Below are positions 1 to 8,795 of a stretch of 64,000 nucleotides of DNA, piece by piece (position 1 is the stretch's first letter; each line of letters begins with the position of its first letter). Made by a program: the position numbers and the translations under genes. The stretch spans positions 62,001 to 126,000 of the forward strand of contig NZ_CP085157.1 in assembly GCF_022788695.1 (NCBI RefSeq), in the 5' to 3' direction. Under the pieces are notes generated by a model that worked only from the letters and a program-made list of their open reading frames with translations, did no database searches and was not told the origin of the DNA. This DNA comes from Pseudosulfitobacter sp. DSM 107133. GTDB lineage: Bacteria > Pseudomonadota > Alphaproteobacteria > Rhodobacterales > Rhodobacteraceae.

Positions 1-530
1 AAATAGATGTCGCCATGCACGCCGTTGGTGATGAACATCTTGGTGCCGTTGATCACCCAGTCCGATCCGTCCTGCACCGCGCGCGTGCGCATCCCCGCCA
101 CGTCAGACCCGGCGCCCGGTTCGGTCACGGCCACTGCGGCAATCTTTTCGCCCGAGGTGATCGAGGGCATCCAGCGCGCCTTTTGTTCGGGCGTACCGGC
201 GTTTTCAAGATGCGGCGAGGCCATGTCGGTATGGACCAGAACCGTGGCCGAAAACCCGCCGAAGGTGGAGCGACCCGCTTCCTCGGCCAGCACGACGCTG
301 GACATCACATTTAGCCCTGCGCCGCCATATTGCTCGTCATAGCGCATGCCCAGCACGCCCAGATCGCCCATCCGGCGCAGCACGTCACGCGGCACCATGC
401 CATCCTTTTCCCAAGCGTCGGCCTTGGCCGTCACTTCGGTTTCGATGAAGCGGCGCAGCTGCGCGCGGATCATGTTCAGGTCCTCACTGAACGGGCCTGT
501 GGCCGCATCAATCATGTCATGCTTGGTCAT
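1..530 (-). CDS. Acyl-CoA dehydrogenase, N-terminal part (cut by window edge)
   Basis: FAD-dependent acyl-CoA dehydrogenase that would introduce an alpha,beta double bond into an acyl-CoA. About 176 N-terminal codons are visible, running off the left edge. The helical N-domain, the flavin-contacting stretch VAVTEPGAGSDVAGMRTRA and the family motif VINGTKMFITNG are present. ATG at 530 overlaps the stop of the carboxylase alpha gene (ATGA, 527-530), so translation is probably coupled and this is at least the fifth gene of the TetR-carboxylase operon. In liu-type clusters this place is held by isovaleryl- or citronellyl-CoA dehydrogenase; the catalytic base lies outside the window, so the substrate class is unknown. 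Confidence 0.9.
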   Translation of the reverse strand, partial: MTKHDMIDAATGPFSEDLNMIRAQLRRFIETEVTAKADAWEKDGMVPRDVLRRMGDLGVLGMRYDEQYGGAGLNVMSSVVLAEEAGRSTFGGFSATVLVHTDMASPHLENAGTPEQKARWMPSITSGEKIAAVAVTEPGAGSDVAGMRTRAVQDGSDWVINGTKMFITNGVHGDIY

Positions 531-2533
531 TGGATTTCCTCTGGATCGAGTTTTACAAGGGGCGCTTGCCCGGCGACGGTGTCGCCGGCGGCGCAGTAGA
601 TTTCGGCTACGATGCCCGCAAACGGGGCGACCAGGCTTTGCAGCAGTTTCATCGCCTCAAGCACCACCAGTGTATCGCCCGCCGCGACCCGATCGCCGGG
701 CGCGACCCGCAGTTCGACCACTGCACCGGGCATCGGCGCGACAAGCAAGTCTGCCCCGCGGACCTTTCCCGAAGCGCGTTGCAGGTGTCTGTCCTCCAGC
801 GTTTCAATGGCAAACCCGGCCATACCATCCGGCGTTGACAGAAACACCTGCCAGTGTTTTTTCGTGCGGCGCAGGTGCGCGGCGCGGGTAAAGGGCACGC
901 CGCCAACGCGCCCTGTCAGGCGGTCGGCGGTCAGGCCGGGCGCTTCGACGGTAACAGGGGTGTCGTCCGGCAATCTGATCGTCAGATGCCTTTTATCGCC
1001 CGCCGCGCTGGTCGGGTCTTCGTCGCCCAAGGCCCAATAGAAGGCAGCGCCGGGCCGGCCTGCGGGCGCGGTCAGACGCCACGCACCTAGACCTTGCCAA
1101 GGGGTGTTCCCGGCCGTCGGGACCAGATGCAAATGCAGGGCCAGTGTGGCCAGCGCGCGGCTTTGCGCATCGGGTGCGGGGGGTGCCCACCCGTTCACAA
1201 ACATCTCGACAAGCCCGGCGGTGTGATGCCGGATCGCGGCAAAGTCGGGATGAATTAACAAGGCGCGCTGAAACGCCAGGTTCAGCCCCAGCCCGCCCAC
1301 GGCAAAGCCGTCGATTGCGGCCACGCTCTTGCGGATGGCCTGCGCCCGGTCCGGCGCATGGATGATCAGCTTGGCCAACATGGAATCGTAGTGATGGCCG
1401 ACAGTTGAACCTTCCCCGACGCCCGTATCCAGCCGCACGCCCGAAGGCGGCACCCACAGCGTGATCCTGCCGGTTTCGGGGCGGTAATTCTCGGCCGGGT
1501 TTTCGGCGGCAACGCGCACTTCGATGGCGTGGCCTTCGAAGTGTACGTCGGGTTGCTGGAAAGTCAGCCGCTCGCCCCGCGCGATGCGCAACTGCCATTC
1601 GACCAAGTCGATTCCGGTGATCGCCTCGGTGACGGGATGTTCGACCTGAAGGCGGGTATTCATCTCAAGGAAGTAATAGGCGCGGCGCTCGGGGTCATAT
1701 AAGTATTCAACCGTTCCGGCAGAGCGGTATCCGATCGCCTGTGCAAGGCGCACGGCGGCAGCGCGCATATGCTCGCGCAGATCGTCTGGCAGATTCGGCG
1801 CGGGGGCCTCTTCGATAAGCTTCTGGTGATTGCGTTGCAGCGAACAGTCCCGGTCGCCGAGATGCACCAGGTTGCCATGCGTGTCGCCTAGCACCTGCAC
1901 CTCGACATGGCGGGAGCGGAGCGCATAGCGTTCCAAAAATACCGCCGGATCGCCGAACGCACCCTGCGCCTCTGCCCGGGCAGAGGCGATGGCCTTGGGC
2001 GCGTCGGCCATGTCGGTGACGAGACGCATCCCGCGTCCGCCACCGCCGGCGCTGGCCTTGACCAGGAATGGCACCCCAAGCGCGCCCGCCTCTTGCAGCA
2101 GGCGTGAATCCGATTGATCGGCACCGCGGTACCCGGGCAGCACCGGCACCCCTGCGGCCTCGGCCGCAGCCTTCGCCGCGATCTTGGACCCCATTTGAGC
2201 GATGGCATCGGGTTCCGGTCCGATAAAGACTAGCCCTGCGGCCTCGACCGCTGCCGCGAAATCCGCGTTCTCGGACAGAAAGCCATAACCGGGATGCACC
2301 GCACCCGCGCCCGTGGCGCGCGCAGCCCCCAGGATGGCCGGGACGTTCAGGTAGCTTTCAGACGCAGCCGCCGGGCCGATACAGACAGCGTGATCCGCCT
2401 CGGCTACGAAGGGCGCGTCGCGGTCGGCCTCGGAAAAGACCGCAACCGTTTCCAGACCCAGCTTGCGGCACCCGCGCTGGATGCGCCGGGCGATCTCGCC
2501 CCGGTTGGTAATCAGGACGCGGGTGAAACTCAT
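527..2533 (-). CDS. Biotin-dependent acyl-CoA carboxylase, alpha subunit (MCC/LiuD-like)
   Basis: 668 aa subunit that carboxylates its own biotin using ATP and bicarbonate. Biotin carboxylase domain at about 1-445 (NRGEIARR at the N-terminus, ATP-grasp glycine loop SAGGGGRGMR, EMNTRLQVEHPVTE), a middle BT-type region, and a C-terminal biotinyl domain with EAMKL, the biotin-accepting Lys near residue 629. The length fits methylcrotonyl-/geranyl-CoA carboxylase alpha subunits. I chose ATG 2533 (MSFTRV) because it forms an ATGA overlap with the upstream hydratase stop; an in-frame start at 2545 would only add MESE. With 3335-4933 it should form a complete carboxylase. Order beta-hydratase-alpha matches liuB-liuC-liuD, so a 3-methyl-branched enoyl-CoA is the likely substrate (inference). 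Confidence 0.92.
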   Translation of the reverse strand: MSFTRVLITNRGEIARRIQRGCRKLGLETVAVFSEADRDAPFVAEADHAVCIGPAAASESYLNVPAILGAARATGAGAVHPGYGFLSENADFAAAVEAAGLVFIGPEPDAIAQMGSKIAAKAAAEAAGVPVLPGYRGADQSDSRLLQEAGALGVPFLVKASAGGGGRGMRLVTDMADAPKAIASARAEAQGAFGDPAVFLERYALRSRHVEVQVLGDTHGNLVHLGDRDCSLQRNHQKLIEEAPAPNLPDDLREHMRAAAVRLAQAIGYRSAGTVEYLYDPERRAYYFLEMNTRLQVEHPVTEAITGIDLVEWQLRIARGERLTFQQPDVHFEGHAIEVRVAAENPAENYRPETGRITLWVPPSGVRLDTGVGEGSTVGHHYDSMLAKLIIHAPDRAQAIRKSVAAIDGFAVGGLGLNLAFQRALLIHPDFAAIRHHTAGLVEMFVNGWAPPAPDAQSRALATLALHLHLVPTAGNTPWQGLGAWRLTAPAGRPGAAFYWALGDEDPTSAAGDKRHLTIRLPDDTPVTVEAPGLTADRLTGRVGGVPFTRAAHLRRTKKHWQVFLSTPDGMAGFAIETLEDRHLQRASGKVRGADLLVAPMPGAVVELRVAPGDRVAAGDTLVVLEAMKLLQSLVAPFAGIVAEIYCAAGDTVAGQAPLVKLDPEEIQ

Positions 2534-3324
2534 TTCACTCTCCACGAAGGCACGCTCTTGTTGAGAAAGCTGTTGATGCCTTCAATGCCTTCCCCGGTTT
2601 CCCAGGCGTCGGCTAGACGGTCGGCGGTGTAGATCATGTTGGTTTCCAGATCGTGACTGGCGACATAAGCGATCAGTGCCTTGGTATCCGCCACCGCGCC
2701 GGGCGCTGCCTGAAGGTGATCGTGCACCACCCGTTCAACGGCGGCATCCAACGCGTCGGCGGCGACGACCTCGGTGAGGAGCCCGATCCTTTCGGCGCGC
2801 GCGCTGTCGAAGAGCGCGCCCGACAGCATGGTTTCACGCGCGTGCACCTTGCCGATGCGGGCCACCACGTAGGGCGAGATATTGGCGGGCAGCAGACCCA
2901 GTTTCACTTCGGTCAGGCCATAGCGTGCGCCTTCTGCGCCGATGGTATAGTCGCAGACCGAAATCATGCCGACGCCACCGCCATATGCCGGCCCGTTGAT
3001 CCGCCCGATCAGGGGCTTTTGCAGCGTGTCCAGTCGGCGCAACAGATGCGCGAGCGTGGCGCTTTGTTCGACCCGTTCGGCGCGGGATTTTTCGACGTTT
3101 GAGGCGAACCAGTTGAAATCCCCTCCAGCGCAAAAGCTTTTGCCGGCACCGGTCAGGATCACGATGCGCACCTTGTCATCTGAAGCCAGATCCTCGACCG
3201 CGTCGAAAAGCTCGGCGATCAGATCGGCGTTCAGCGCATTGTGCTTGTCAGGGCGGTTGAGGGTTACCGTGGCAACGCCACGCGCATCGGTTTCGACAAT
3301 GATGGTTTCATAACTTGTTGTCAT
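2530..3324 (-). CDS. Enoyl-CoA hydratase / methylglutaconyl-CoA hydratase-like (crotonase fold)
   Basis: 264 aa crotonase. Oxyanion-hole segments are visible: KSFCAGGDFNWF near residue 65-75 and GPAYGGGVGMISVCD near 110. The first catalytic Glu of classical hydratases (GGxCE) is replaced by Gly-Met here, while the second acidic position is kept in LTEVKLGLLP. Start chosen at ATG 3324 (MTTSYET); a longer frame to 3387 runs back into the carboxyltransferase gene. It sits 10 bp after the carboxyltransferase and overlaps the alpha subunit by 4 bp, so hydration of the carboxylated product (liuC role) is the natural assignment. Exact substrate unproven; the missing Glu leaves isomerase or hydrolase activity possible. 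Confidence 0.85.
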   Translation of the reverse strand: MTTSYETIIVETDARGVATVTLNRPDKHNALNADLIAELFDAVEDLASDDKVRIVILTGAGKSFCAGGDFNWFASNVEKSRAERVEQSATLAHLLRRLDTLQKPLIGRINGPAYGGGVGMISVCDYTIGAEGARYGLTEVKLGLLPANISPYVVARIGKVHARETMLSGALFDSARAERIGLLTEVVAADALDAAVERVVHDHLQAAPGAVADTKALIAYVASHDLETNMIYTADRLADAWETGEGIEGINSFLNKSVPSWRVK

Positions 3325-3334
3325 GACATCGGCC

Positions 3335-4933
3335 TCACATTCTGAAGACGGGCGTGTGGCGCCCTTTCTCGGGCACCGACGAGACAATGGCCAGACACAG
3401 GCCCAGAATATCGCGGGTCTGTCCGGGCTCGATCAACCCGTCATCCCAGAGCCGCGACGTGGCGTAATACGGATCGGACTGTTCGCCATATTGGGCACGC
3501 ACCTGCGCCTCGATCTGCGCAAGATCGGTCTCCATCCTTTCAGGCTCGCCGCCTTTCTGGCGGCGCAGCTCCTGCATCACGTTGGTCGCGATGTCCGCGG
3601 ACATGGTGGCCAACTCCGCCATCGGCCAGGCAAAGAGGAAATTCGGTGCAAATCCGCGTCCGCACATGCCGTAATTGCCCGCTCCATAGGATCCGCCAAG
3701 CAGGACTGACAATCGCGGCACCTTGGCAACCGACATGGCATAGACAAGCTTGGCGCTGTTCTTGGCGATGCCGCCGCGCTCCGCCTCGGTCCCGACCATG
3801 AAACCCGCGATGTTGTGCAAGAACAGTAGCGGGATATTGCGCTGGTCGCACATCGAGACGAACTGCGCCCCCTTCAGCGAACTGTCCGACATCAGCGCGC
3901 CGTTGTTGGCCAGGATACCGACCCGATAGCCGTGGATCCGCCCGGTGCCGCAAACCAACGTCTCACCCCAGCCGGGCTTGAATTCGCGGAACTCGCCCGC
4001 GTCGATCATGCGCAGCAGAACCTCGCGCATGTCGTAGGGCTGCTTGCGGTCGGCGCTGATGATGCCGAGCAATTCTGACGGATCATGCGCGGGCGGCGCG
4101 GGGGCTGCGTCGGGCGGCATCGGGCGCGACTGGCCCAACTCGGCCACGATGTCGCGCATCAGCGCCAGCGCATGGTATTCGTCCTCGGCCAGATGGTCGG
4201 ACACGCCCGAGACGCGCGAATGCATCTCAGCACCACCCAGCGTTTCGCCATCGGCCACTTCGTTGATCGCCACCTTGACGATAGAGGGCCCGCCCAGATG
4301 GATGCGCGCGTTGCCGCGCACCATGATGACCTCGTCCGACAGCGCGGGAATATAGGCCCCGCCTGCCGTGCAGCCGCCGAACACGGCCGATATCTGCGGC
4401 AAGCCGCTGGCCGACATGTTGGCCTGGCGATAGAAGGAATTGCCGAAATGGCGGGCATCGGGAAAGACCCGGTCCTGCTCGGGCAGATAGGCCCCGCCGC
4501 AATCCACCAGATAAAGGCAAGGCAGCCGGGTTTCCGCCGCGATTTCCTGGGCGCGGATATGCTTTTGCACCGTCTCGTGGTAAAATGATCCGCCCTTGAC
4601 CGTCGCATCATTGGCTATGATCATGCAGGGCAGGCCGTGGACGATGCCGATGCCGGTCACGATCCCCGCACCAGGCACCTCGCCGCCGTATTGCCCGTAG
4701 GCCGCGAGCGACGACAGTTCCAGAAACGCCGTGCCCGGATCCACCAGCAAGTCGATCCTCTCGCGGACCAGCAGCTTGCCGCGCTTGCGGTGGCGCTCGA
4801 CCATGTCGAGGCGCCCGCCCGAGGTGGCCTCGGCAAAGCGCGCGCGCAGCGTCTCGACCCGCGCGCTTTGCGCCTGGTGATTCCGCGCATAGATCTCTGA
4901 TGCGGTCAGCACTGCTGTTTCAAGGCGCGCCAT
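3335..4933 (-). CDS. Acyl-CoA carboxylase, beta (carboxyltransferase) subunit, MCC/LiuB-like
   Basis: 532 aa carboxyltransferase that moves CO2 from biotin to an enoyl-CoA. Two crotonase-like halves: the N half carries GGSFYHETVQKH and CGGAYLPEQD, the C half carries GILANNGALMSDSSLKGAQF and GGSYGAGNYGMCGRGFAPNF. These signatures are those of methylcrotonyl-/geranyl-CoA carboxylases, not propionyl-CoA carboxylase. It begins 3 bp after the TetR gene stop and precedes the hydratase by 10 bp. Partner: the alpha subunit at 527-2533. The liu-like order suggests 3-methylcrotonyl-CoA or a longer 3-methyl-branched homologue. Confidence 0.92.
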   Translation of the reverse strand: MARLETAVLTASEIYARNHQAQSARVETLRARFAEATSGGRLDMVERHRKRGKLLVRERIDLLVDPGTAFLELSSLAAYGQYGGEVPGAGIVTGIGIVHGLPCMIIANDATVKGGSFYHETVQKHIRAQEIAAETRLPCLYLVDCGGAYLPEQDRVFPDARHFGNSFYRQANMSASGLPQISAVFGGCTAGGAYIPALSDEVIMVRGNARIHLGGPSIVKVAINEVADGETLGGAEMHSRVSGVSDHLAEDEYHALALMRDIVAELGQSRPMPPDAAPAPPAHDPSELLGIISADRKQPYDMREVLLRMIDAGEFREFKPGWGETLVCGTGRIHGYRVGILANNGALMSDSSLKGAQFVSMCDQRNIPLLFLHNIAGFMVGTEAERGGIAKNSAKLVYAMSVAKVPRLSVLLGGSYGAGNYGMCGRGFAPNFLFAWPMAELATMSADIATNVMQELRRQKGGEPERMETDLAQIEAQVRAQYGEQSDPYYATSRLWDDGLIEPGQTRDILGLCLAIVSSVPEKGRHTPVFRM

Positions 4934-4936
4934 GGC

Positions 4937-5566
4937 TCAGGTCTCCTGTCTTTCAAGTATTCCGTTGAGAAACACATCGGCATAGGTGCGTGACAGCGCC
5001 TCTGCGCTGCCGCGGTGCGGATCGAACCATTCAAGCGTGGCGTTCAGCGTACCGATCAACATCAGGCGCAGGCGGCGGATGTCCACTTCGCGTTTCAGCG
5101 CGCCGTCTGCCTGAAGCCGGGACAACAGGTTGTCCCATTCGGCCTCATAGGCCCGGCGCGTGTGCAGATTGGCATCGCGGACGGATTGCGGCACCTGCCC
5201 GAAAATGCGCACATTGGCCGAGGAATAATCGCTGACGTCCAGAAGCGCGCGCAGGTGCGCCCCGATCGCTGCCCGCAGGATCGCCTCGGCGCCGGTGCCC
5301 TCGGGCAAGGCGGAAACGGCTTGGCGCATGCTCTCATGAACGACCTGAATACCTGCATCCAGAACGCGCGCGACGATCTCGTCCTTGGAGCCAAAATGGT
5401 AATATATGCTGCCCGCCTTGATTCCAGCGGCCTCGGCGATTTTTCTGAGTGACACGGACCCATAGCCCTGTTCGCGGAAGAGCCGCGCCGCAACATCCAG
5501 CACGCCATCACGCCCGACCGCCCTCCGGGGGATCTCGTTGAGCTTGCTCGCTGAGGTATTCGCCAT
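4937..5566 (-). CDS. TetR-family regulator of the carboxylase operon
   Basis: 209 aa repressor-type protein. N-terminal HTH at about residues 18-65 with the recognition helix KAGSIYYHFGSKDEIV; the C-terminal ligand/dimerisation domain contains SSANVR and a TLEWFDP stretch. These same landmarks recur in both halves of the double-TetR protein at 20136-21491, so the three domains belong to one subfamily. First gene of its operon; a palindrome at 5594-5607 lies 28 bp upstream of its ATG, which suggests autoregulation. TetR proteins of acyl-CoA catabolism commonly release DNA on binding an acyl-CoA; that this one does so is inference. Confidence 0.92.
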   Translation of the reverse strand: MANTSASKLNEIPRRAVGRDGVLDVAARLFREQGYGSVSLRKIAEAAGIKAGSIYYHFGSKDEIVARVLDAGIQVVHESMRQAVSALPEGTGAEAILRAAIGAHLRALLDVSDYSSANVRIFGQVPQSVRDANLHTRRAYEAEWDNLLSRLQADGALKREVDIRRLRLMLIGTLNATLEWFDPHRGSAEALSRTYADVFLNGILERQET

Positions 5567-5593
5567 GGGGTCTCTTTACGGTATACTGCCTAA

Positions 5594-5607
5594 CTAACAC
5601 CTGTTAG
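5594..5607. promoter_or_regulatory. Putative TetR operator, copy 1 (CTAAC-ACCT-GTTAG)
   Basis: Perfect 5-bp arms with a 4-bp centre, located between the TetR start codon (5566) and the end of the SDR gene. It is one of seven related palindromes in the window. The position suggests control of the TetR-carboxylase-ACAD operon. I could not place convincing -35/-10 boxes here. Confidence 0.75.
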
Positions 5608-5747
5608 GTAATTGGTGCCGATGAGTCAATCCTCCCGAACGCGTTGGATTGGAATTTGTGGCGAATCCCGTCCGGGCAATCGTCATACGGCCGCCGGAAA
5701 TGCCGGTCGCCAGCCAAGGCTCGAATACGTGGTTTGGCTGGCGTGGG

Positions 5748-6578
5748 TCAGATCGTGAAGCCGCCGCCGCAAATGATGTGCTGACCCGAAATGAAGTTAG
5801 ATTCGGGCGTACAGAACAAATAGACCGCGCCAGCGGCCTCTTGCGGGGTGCCGACCCGGCCCAGCGGAATCATGCGCTCCATCTGGGACAAGAGATCGGG
5901 GTTCACGCCGACCTTGATTTCGCGGTCTTCCACTTTGATTGTGCTGTCGCCCGCGGCGCTGCCTTCGGTCAGCCGCGTGCGGATCGGGCCAAAGGCCACC
6001 GCGTTGACGTTGACCTTGTAACGGCCCCATTCCTTGGCCATCGTCCGGGTGACACCCAGAACACCGGCCTTGGCGGCGGCGTAGTTGATCTGGCCGGCAT
6101 TACCGCCGGTCCCCGCGATGGATGAGATATTCACCACCTTGCGGAACACTTCCTGCCCTGCAGCAGCTTCTTCTTTGGCCTTGGCGCTGATCACCGGCTG
6201 GGCGGCGCGCAGAATCCTGAAGGGCGCAGTCAGGTGAACGTCGATGATCGCCTGCCACTGTTCGTCGGTCATCTTCTGAACGACGCTGTCCCAAGTATAG
6301 CCGGCATTGTTCACGATGATGTCCAGCCCGCCAAAACTGTCCACGCCCGTCTTGATGAAACGTTCGGCGAAACCGTCTTCTGTCACGCTGCCGGCGCAGA
6401 CCACGGCCTCGCCGCCAACCGCACGAATGGCCTCGGCGGTCTCATTGGCCGGGTCGGCATCCAGATCGTTGACCACCACGCGCGCCCCTTCCGAGGCCAG
6501 CTTGAGCGCGATCTCGCGACCGATACCCCGGCCCGAACCGGAAACCAGCGCAACGCGCCCGTCAAGTTTTCCAGTCAT
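5748..6578 (-). CDS. SDR-family 3-hydroxyacyl-CoA / 3-oxoacyl dehydrogenase-like protein
   Basis: 276 aa classical short-chain dehydrogenase. Rossmann motif GSGRGIGRE near residue 14, NNAG near 91, and catalytic Ser-Tyr-Lys with YAAAK. An insertion around residues 135-150 (KAKEEAAAGQEVF) precedes the Ser. The C-terminus FISGQHIICGGGF is typical of FabG-type SDRs. It is the second gene after the thiolase (start 7787), 24 bp apart, so oxidation of a 3-hydroxyacyl-CoA before thiolysis is the simplest reading. 181 bp separate it from the next gene, which has its own operator. Confidence 0.85.
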   Translation of the reverse strand: MTGKLDGRVALVSGSGRGIGREIALKLASEGARVVVNDLDADPANETAEAIRAVGGEAVVCAGSVTEDGFAERFIKTGVDSFGGLDIIVNNAGYTWDSVVQKMTDEQWQAIIDVHLTAPFRILRAAQPVISAKAKEEAAAGQEVFRKVVNISSIAGTGGNAGQINYAAAKAGVLGVTRTMAKEWGRYKVNVNAVAFGPIRTRLTEGSAAGDSTIKVEDREIKVGVNPDLLSQMERMIPLGRVGTPQEAAGAVYLFCTPESNFISGQHIICGGGFTI

Positions 6579-6602
6579 GTTTTCTCCTCCCGATTGGTGC
6601 TG

Positions 6603-7787
6603 TCACGCTTTTTCATAAAGCGTGGTCACACAAGCCCCGCCAAGACCCAGATTATGCTGGAGCGCCAGCCGCGCGCCTTCCACCTGCCTTGCATCTGCCT
6701 GCCCGCGCAACTGCTGAACCAGTTCGGTGCATTGCGCCAGGCCGGTCGCCCCCAGCGGATGCCCCTTGGACAACAGCCCGCCCGACGGATTGGTCACGAA
6801 TTTGCCGCCATAGGTGTTGTCGCCGTCATCGACGAATTTTGCCGCATCACCGCGGCGGCAAAGCCCAAGCGCCTCGTAGGTGATCAGCTCGTTATGGGCG
6901 AAACAGTCATGCAGTTCGACCACGTCCACATCCTGAGGGCCGATGCCCGCCGCCTCATAGACCTGATCGGCGGCGCGTTTGGCCATCGAATAGCCGACGA
7001 CCTCGCGCATGTCATGCGCGCCGAAGGTTTCCGGGCCGTCCGTCGTCATGGCCTGAGCGGCAATGCGCACCGAGCTGTCCAGACCGTGCTTGTCGGCGAA
7101 GGCCTTGGAGCACACGATTGCCGCAGCCGCGCCACAGGTCGGTGGGCAAGCCATCAGCTTTGTCATGACGCCGGGCCAGACGACCTGTGCCGCCATCACT
7201 TCTTCCGGCGTCACTTCCTGCCGGAACAGCGCCACCGGGTTCCTGGACGCATGCCGACTGGCTTTGGCGCGGATTTTCGCGAAGGTTTCCAGCGTAGTTC
7301 CGAACTCTTCCATATGCGCTTTGCCCGCGCCGCCGAAATAGCGCAGCGCCAGCGGAATCTCCGTGTTGCCCACCAGCACGTCGGTCTCGGCGTCGAAGGA
7401 CGTGAAGGGGCTGACCCGATCGTGGAACATCGCGACGATTGCGCCAGGCTGCATCTGCTCGAAGCCAAGCGCCAGAGCACATTCCACCGCACCGCTTTCA
7501 ACTGCCTGACGGGCCAGGAACAGGGCCGACGAACCGGTCGAGCAGTTGTTGTTCACATTCAGAACCGGTATCCCGGTCATGCCGACGTGATACAAAGCCC
7601 GCTGGCCGCTGGTGCTGTCACCATAGACATATCCCACATAGGCCTGCTGAACCTTGTCATAATCCAGCCCCGCATCGGCAAGCGCGGCACGGGTGGCCGC
7701 AGCAGCCATCACATCATAGCTTTCGGATTTTCCTGGCTTCTGAAATGGGACCATCCCGACGCCGACGACATAGGCTTTGTCTCTCAT
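6603..7787 (-). CDS. SCP-x-type thiolase (acetyl-CoA acetyltransferase family)
   Basis: 394 aa thiolase of the sterol-carrier-protein-x/lipid-transfer branch. The acylated Cys lies in NNNCSTGSSALF near residue 85; HDCFAHNE near 290 and GHPLGATGLAQ near 340 supply the His residues of the active site. Known relatives cleave 2-methyl-branched or bulky 3-oxoacyl-CoAs, releasing propionyl- or acetyl-CoA. ATG 7787 (MRDKAY) was chosen because a GGGAGAG Shine-Dalgarno sits 6-10 bp upstream; the earlier in-frame ATG at 7802 would place that signal inside the gene. Divergent from 8066-8677, with a palindrome at 7843-7856 between them. A second copy of the family is at 52875-54116. Confidence 0.9.
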   Translation of the reverse strand: MRDKAYVVGVGMVPFQKPGKSESYDVMAAAATRAALADAGLDYDKVQQAYVGYVYGDSTSGQRALYHVGMTGIPVLNVNNNCSTGSSALFLARQAVESGAVECALALGFEQMQPGAIVAMFHDRVSPFTSFDAETDVLVGNTEIPLALRYFGGAGKAHMEEFGTTLETFAKIRAKASRHASRNPVALFRQEVTPEEVMAAQVVWPGVMTKLMACPPTCGAAAAIVCSKAFADKHGLDSSVRIAAQAMTTDGPETFGAHDMREVVGYSMAKRAADQVYEAAGIGPQDVDVVELHDCFAHNELITYEALGLCRRGDAAKFVDDGDNTYGGKFVTNPSGGLLSKGHPLGATGLAQCTELVQQLRGQADARQVEGARLALQHNLGLGGACVTTLYEKA

Positions 7788-7842
7788 TTCTCTCTCTCCC
7801 ATGCTTGGCCCGGCCATCGTGAACGGTAAGCCATGTCAATTT

Positions 7843-7856
7843 CTAACACATGTTTG
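7843..7856. promoter_or_regulatory. Putative TetR operator, copy 2 (CTAAC-ACAT-GTTTG)
   Basis: One arm is canonical, the other has GTTTG in place of GTTAG. It lies in the 278-bp divergent region between the thiolase (7787, minus) and the gamma-CA-like gene (8066, plus), so it could serve both. The rest of this intergenic stretch (7860-8050) shows no further gene or clear promoter. Confidence 0.7.
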
Positions 7857-8065
7857 ATTTTAGCGCTCAACCTTGATAACTGTCAACATAGCTAAACCGT
7901 GATGTAGGGAGCCTGCGTCATTTGCCAACACATGACTGATTTTCCTGACCGCGCGTTCCGCAAGCCAGCACCATTCAGGCGTTCGGGTCCCGGCATGACT
8001 GTCGATAAACGTCTGACGTCTGGTTCCGGTAACCAGTGGTACCCAACCCACCAAAAGGAGAGATA

Positions 8066-8677
8066 ATGGCGTATTGTTACGAATTCAAAGGGTTCGTGCC
8101 CGTTGTGCCCGAGGATACATATGTCCATCCTCAGGCGGTTCTGATCGGAAATGTCATCCTGGGTCATGGATGCTATATCGGACCCGGAGCAAGCCTGCGG
8201 GGCGACTTCGGCAGGATCGTGATTGGCGACGGGGCCAATGTGCAGGACAATTGTATCATCCATTCCTTTCCCGGTCGCGACGCGATCGTTGAATCCGACG
8301 GTCATATCGGCCACGGCGCGATCCTGCACGGTTGCACAGTGGGTCGGAACGCCCTGGTCGGGATGAATGCCGTCATCATGGATGGCGTAGAGCTTGGTGC
8401 GGAATCAATCGTCGGCGCGCAGGCGTTCGTGCGGGGCGAAACGATAGTTCCACCGCGCTCGATGGTGGTCGGATCGCCGGCAAGGGTAATCCGCGACGTC
8501 ACCGAGAAGGAAGTCGCTTGGAAAACACGCGGAACTGCCGAGTATCAGCAACTCGCGCGCGACTGTCTGGCCGGATTGAAGCCCGTCGAGCCGCTGAAGG
8601 CGGTAGAGACCGACAGGCCGCATATGGCCGCCTCCGACGTCGTATCCATTCAGGAGGCGCGGCAGAAGCCATCCTGA
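8066..8677 (+). CDS. Gamma-carbonic-anhydrase family / PaaY-like hexapeptide-repeat protein
   Basis: 203 aa left-handed beta-helix protein. Hexapeptide repeats run from about residue 25 to 150; His residues in NCIIHSFPG and [13 protein letters not shown] match the metal ligands of gamma-carbonic anhydrases and PaaY. PaaY is a thioesterase that rescues CoA from dead-end ring-CoA intermediates; gamma-CA homologues interconvert CO2 and bicarbonate. Either role fits a cluster with three bicarbonate-using carboxylases. The C-terminal ~45 residues extend beyond the helix and are low in recognisable features. Start ATG 8066 has AAGGAG 5-10 bp upstream; the longer frame from 8036 lacks such a site. 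Confidence 0.85.
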   Translation: MAYCYEFKGFVPVVPEDTYVHPQAVLIGNVILGHGCYIGPGASLRGDFGRIVIGDGANVQDNCIIHSFPGRDAIVESDGHIGHGAILHGCTVGRNALVGMNAVIMDGVELGAESIVGAQAFVRGETIVPPRSMVVGSPARVIRDVTEKEVAWKTRGTAEYQQLARDCLAGLKPVEPLKAVETDRPHMAASDVVSIQEARQKPS

Positions 8678-8702
8678 CCTGTCCGGCAAACCGGACAGGT
8701 CA
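8675..8702. terminator. Perfect 12-bp hairpin between convergent genes
   Basis: TGACCTGTCCGG, loop CAAA, CCGGACAGGTCA. The left arm begins with the TGA stop of the gamma-CA-like gene. No T-tract follows on either strand, so it may act as a weak bidirectional terminator or an mRNA 3'-end stabiliser between this gene and the convergent carboxyltransferase (ends 8796). Confidence 0.65.
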
Positions 8703-8795
8703 GGGTTCCCGCGTGCCTCAAAAGCCCCCGTTGGCATCGCCTTGACGCGGGACGGCAACTCCGTAATCCAGTGTGCCGCCCTGCCCTTCAAGCCG

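Noticed and set aside
6234..7829. 531-aa plus-strand open frame
   Set aside because: Antisense to the thiolase and SDR; no family motif; typical GC-rich shadow frame.
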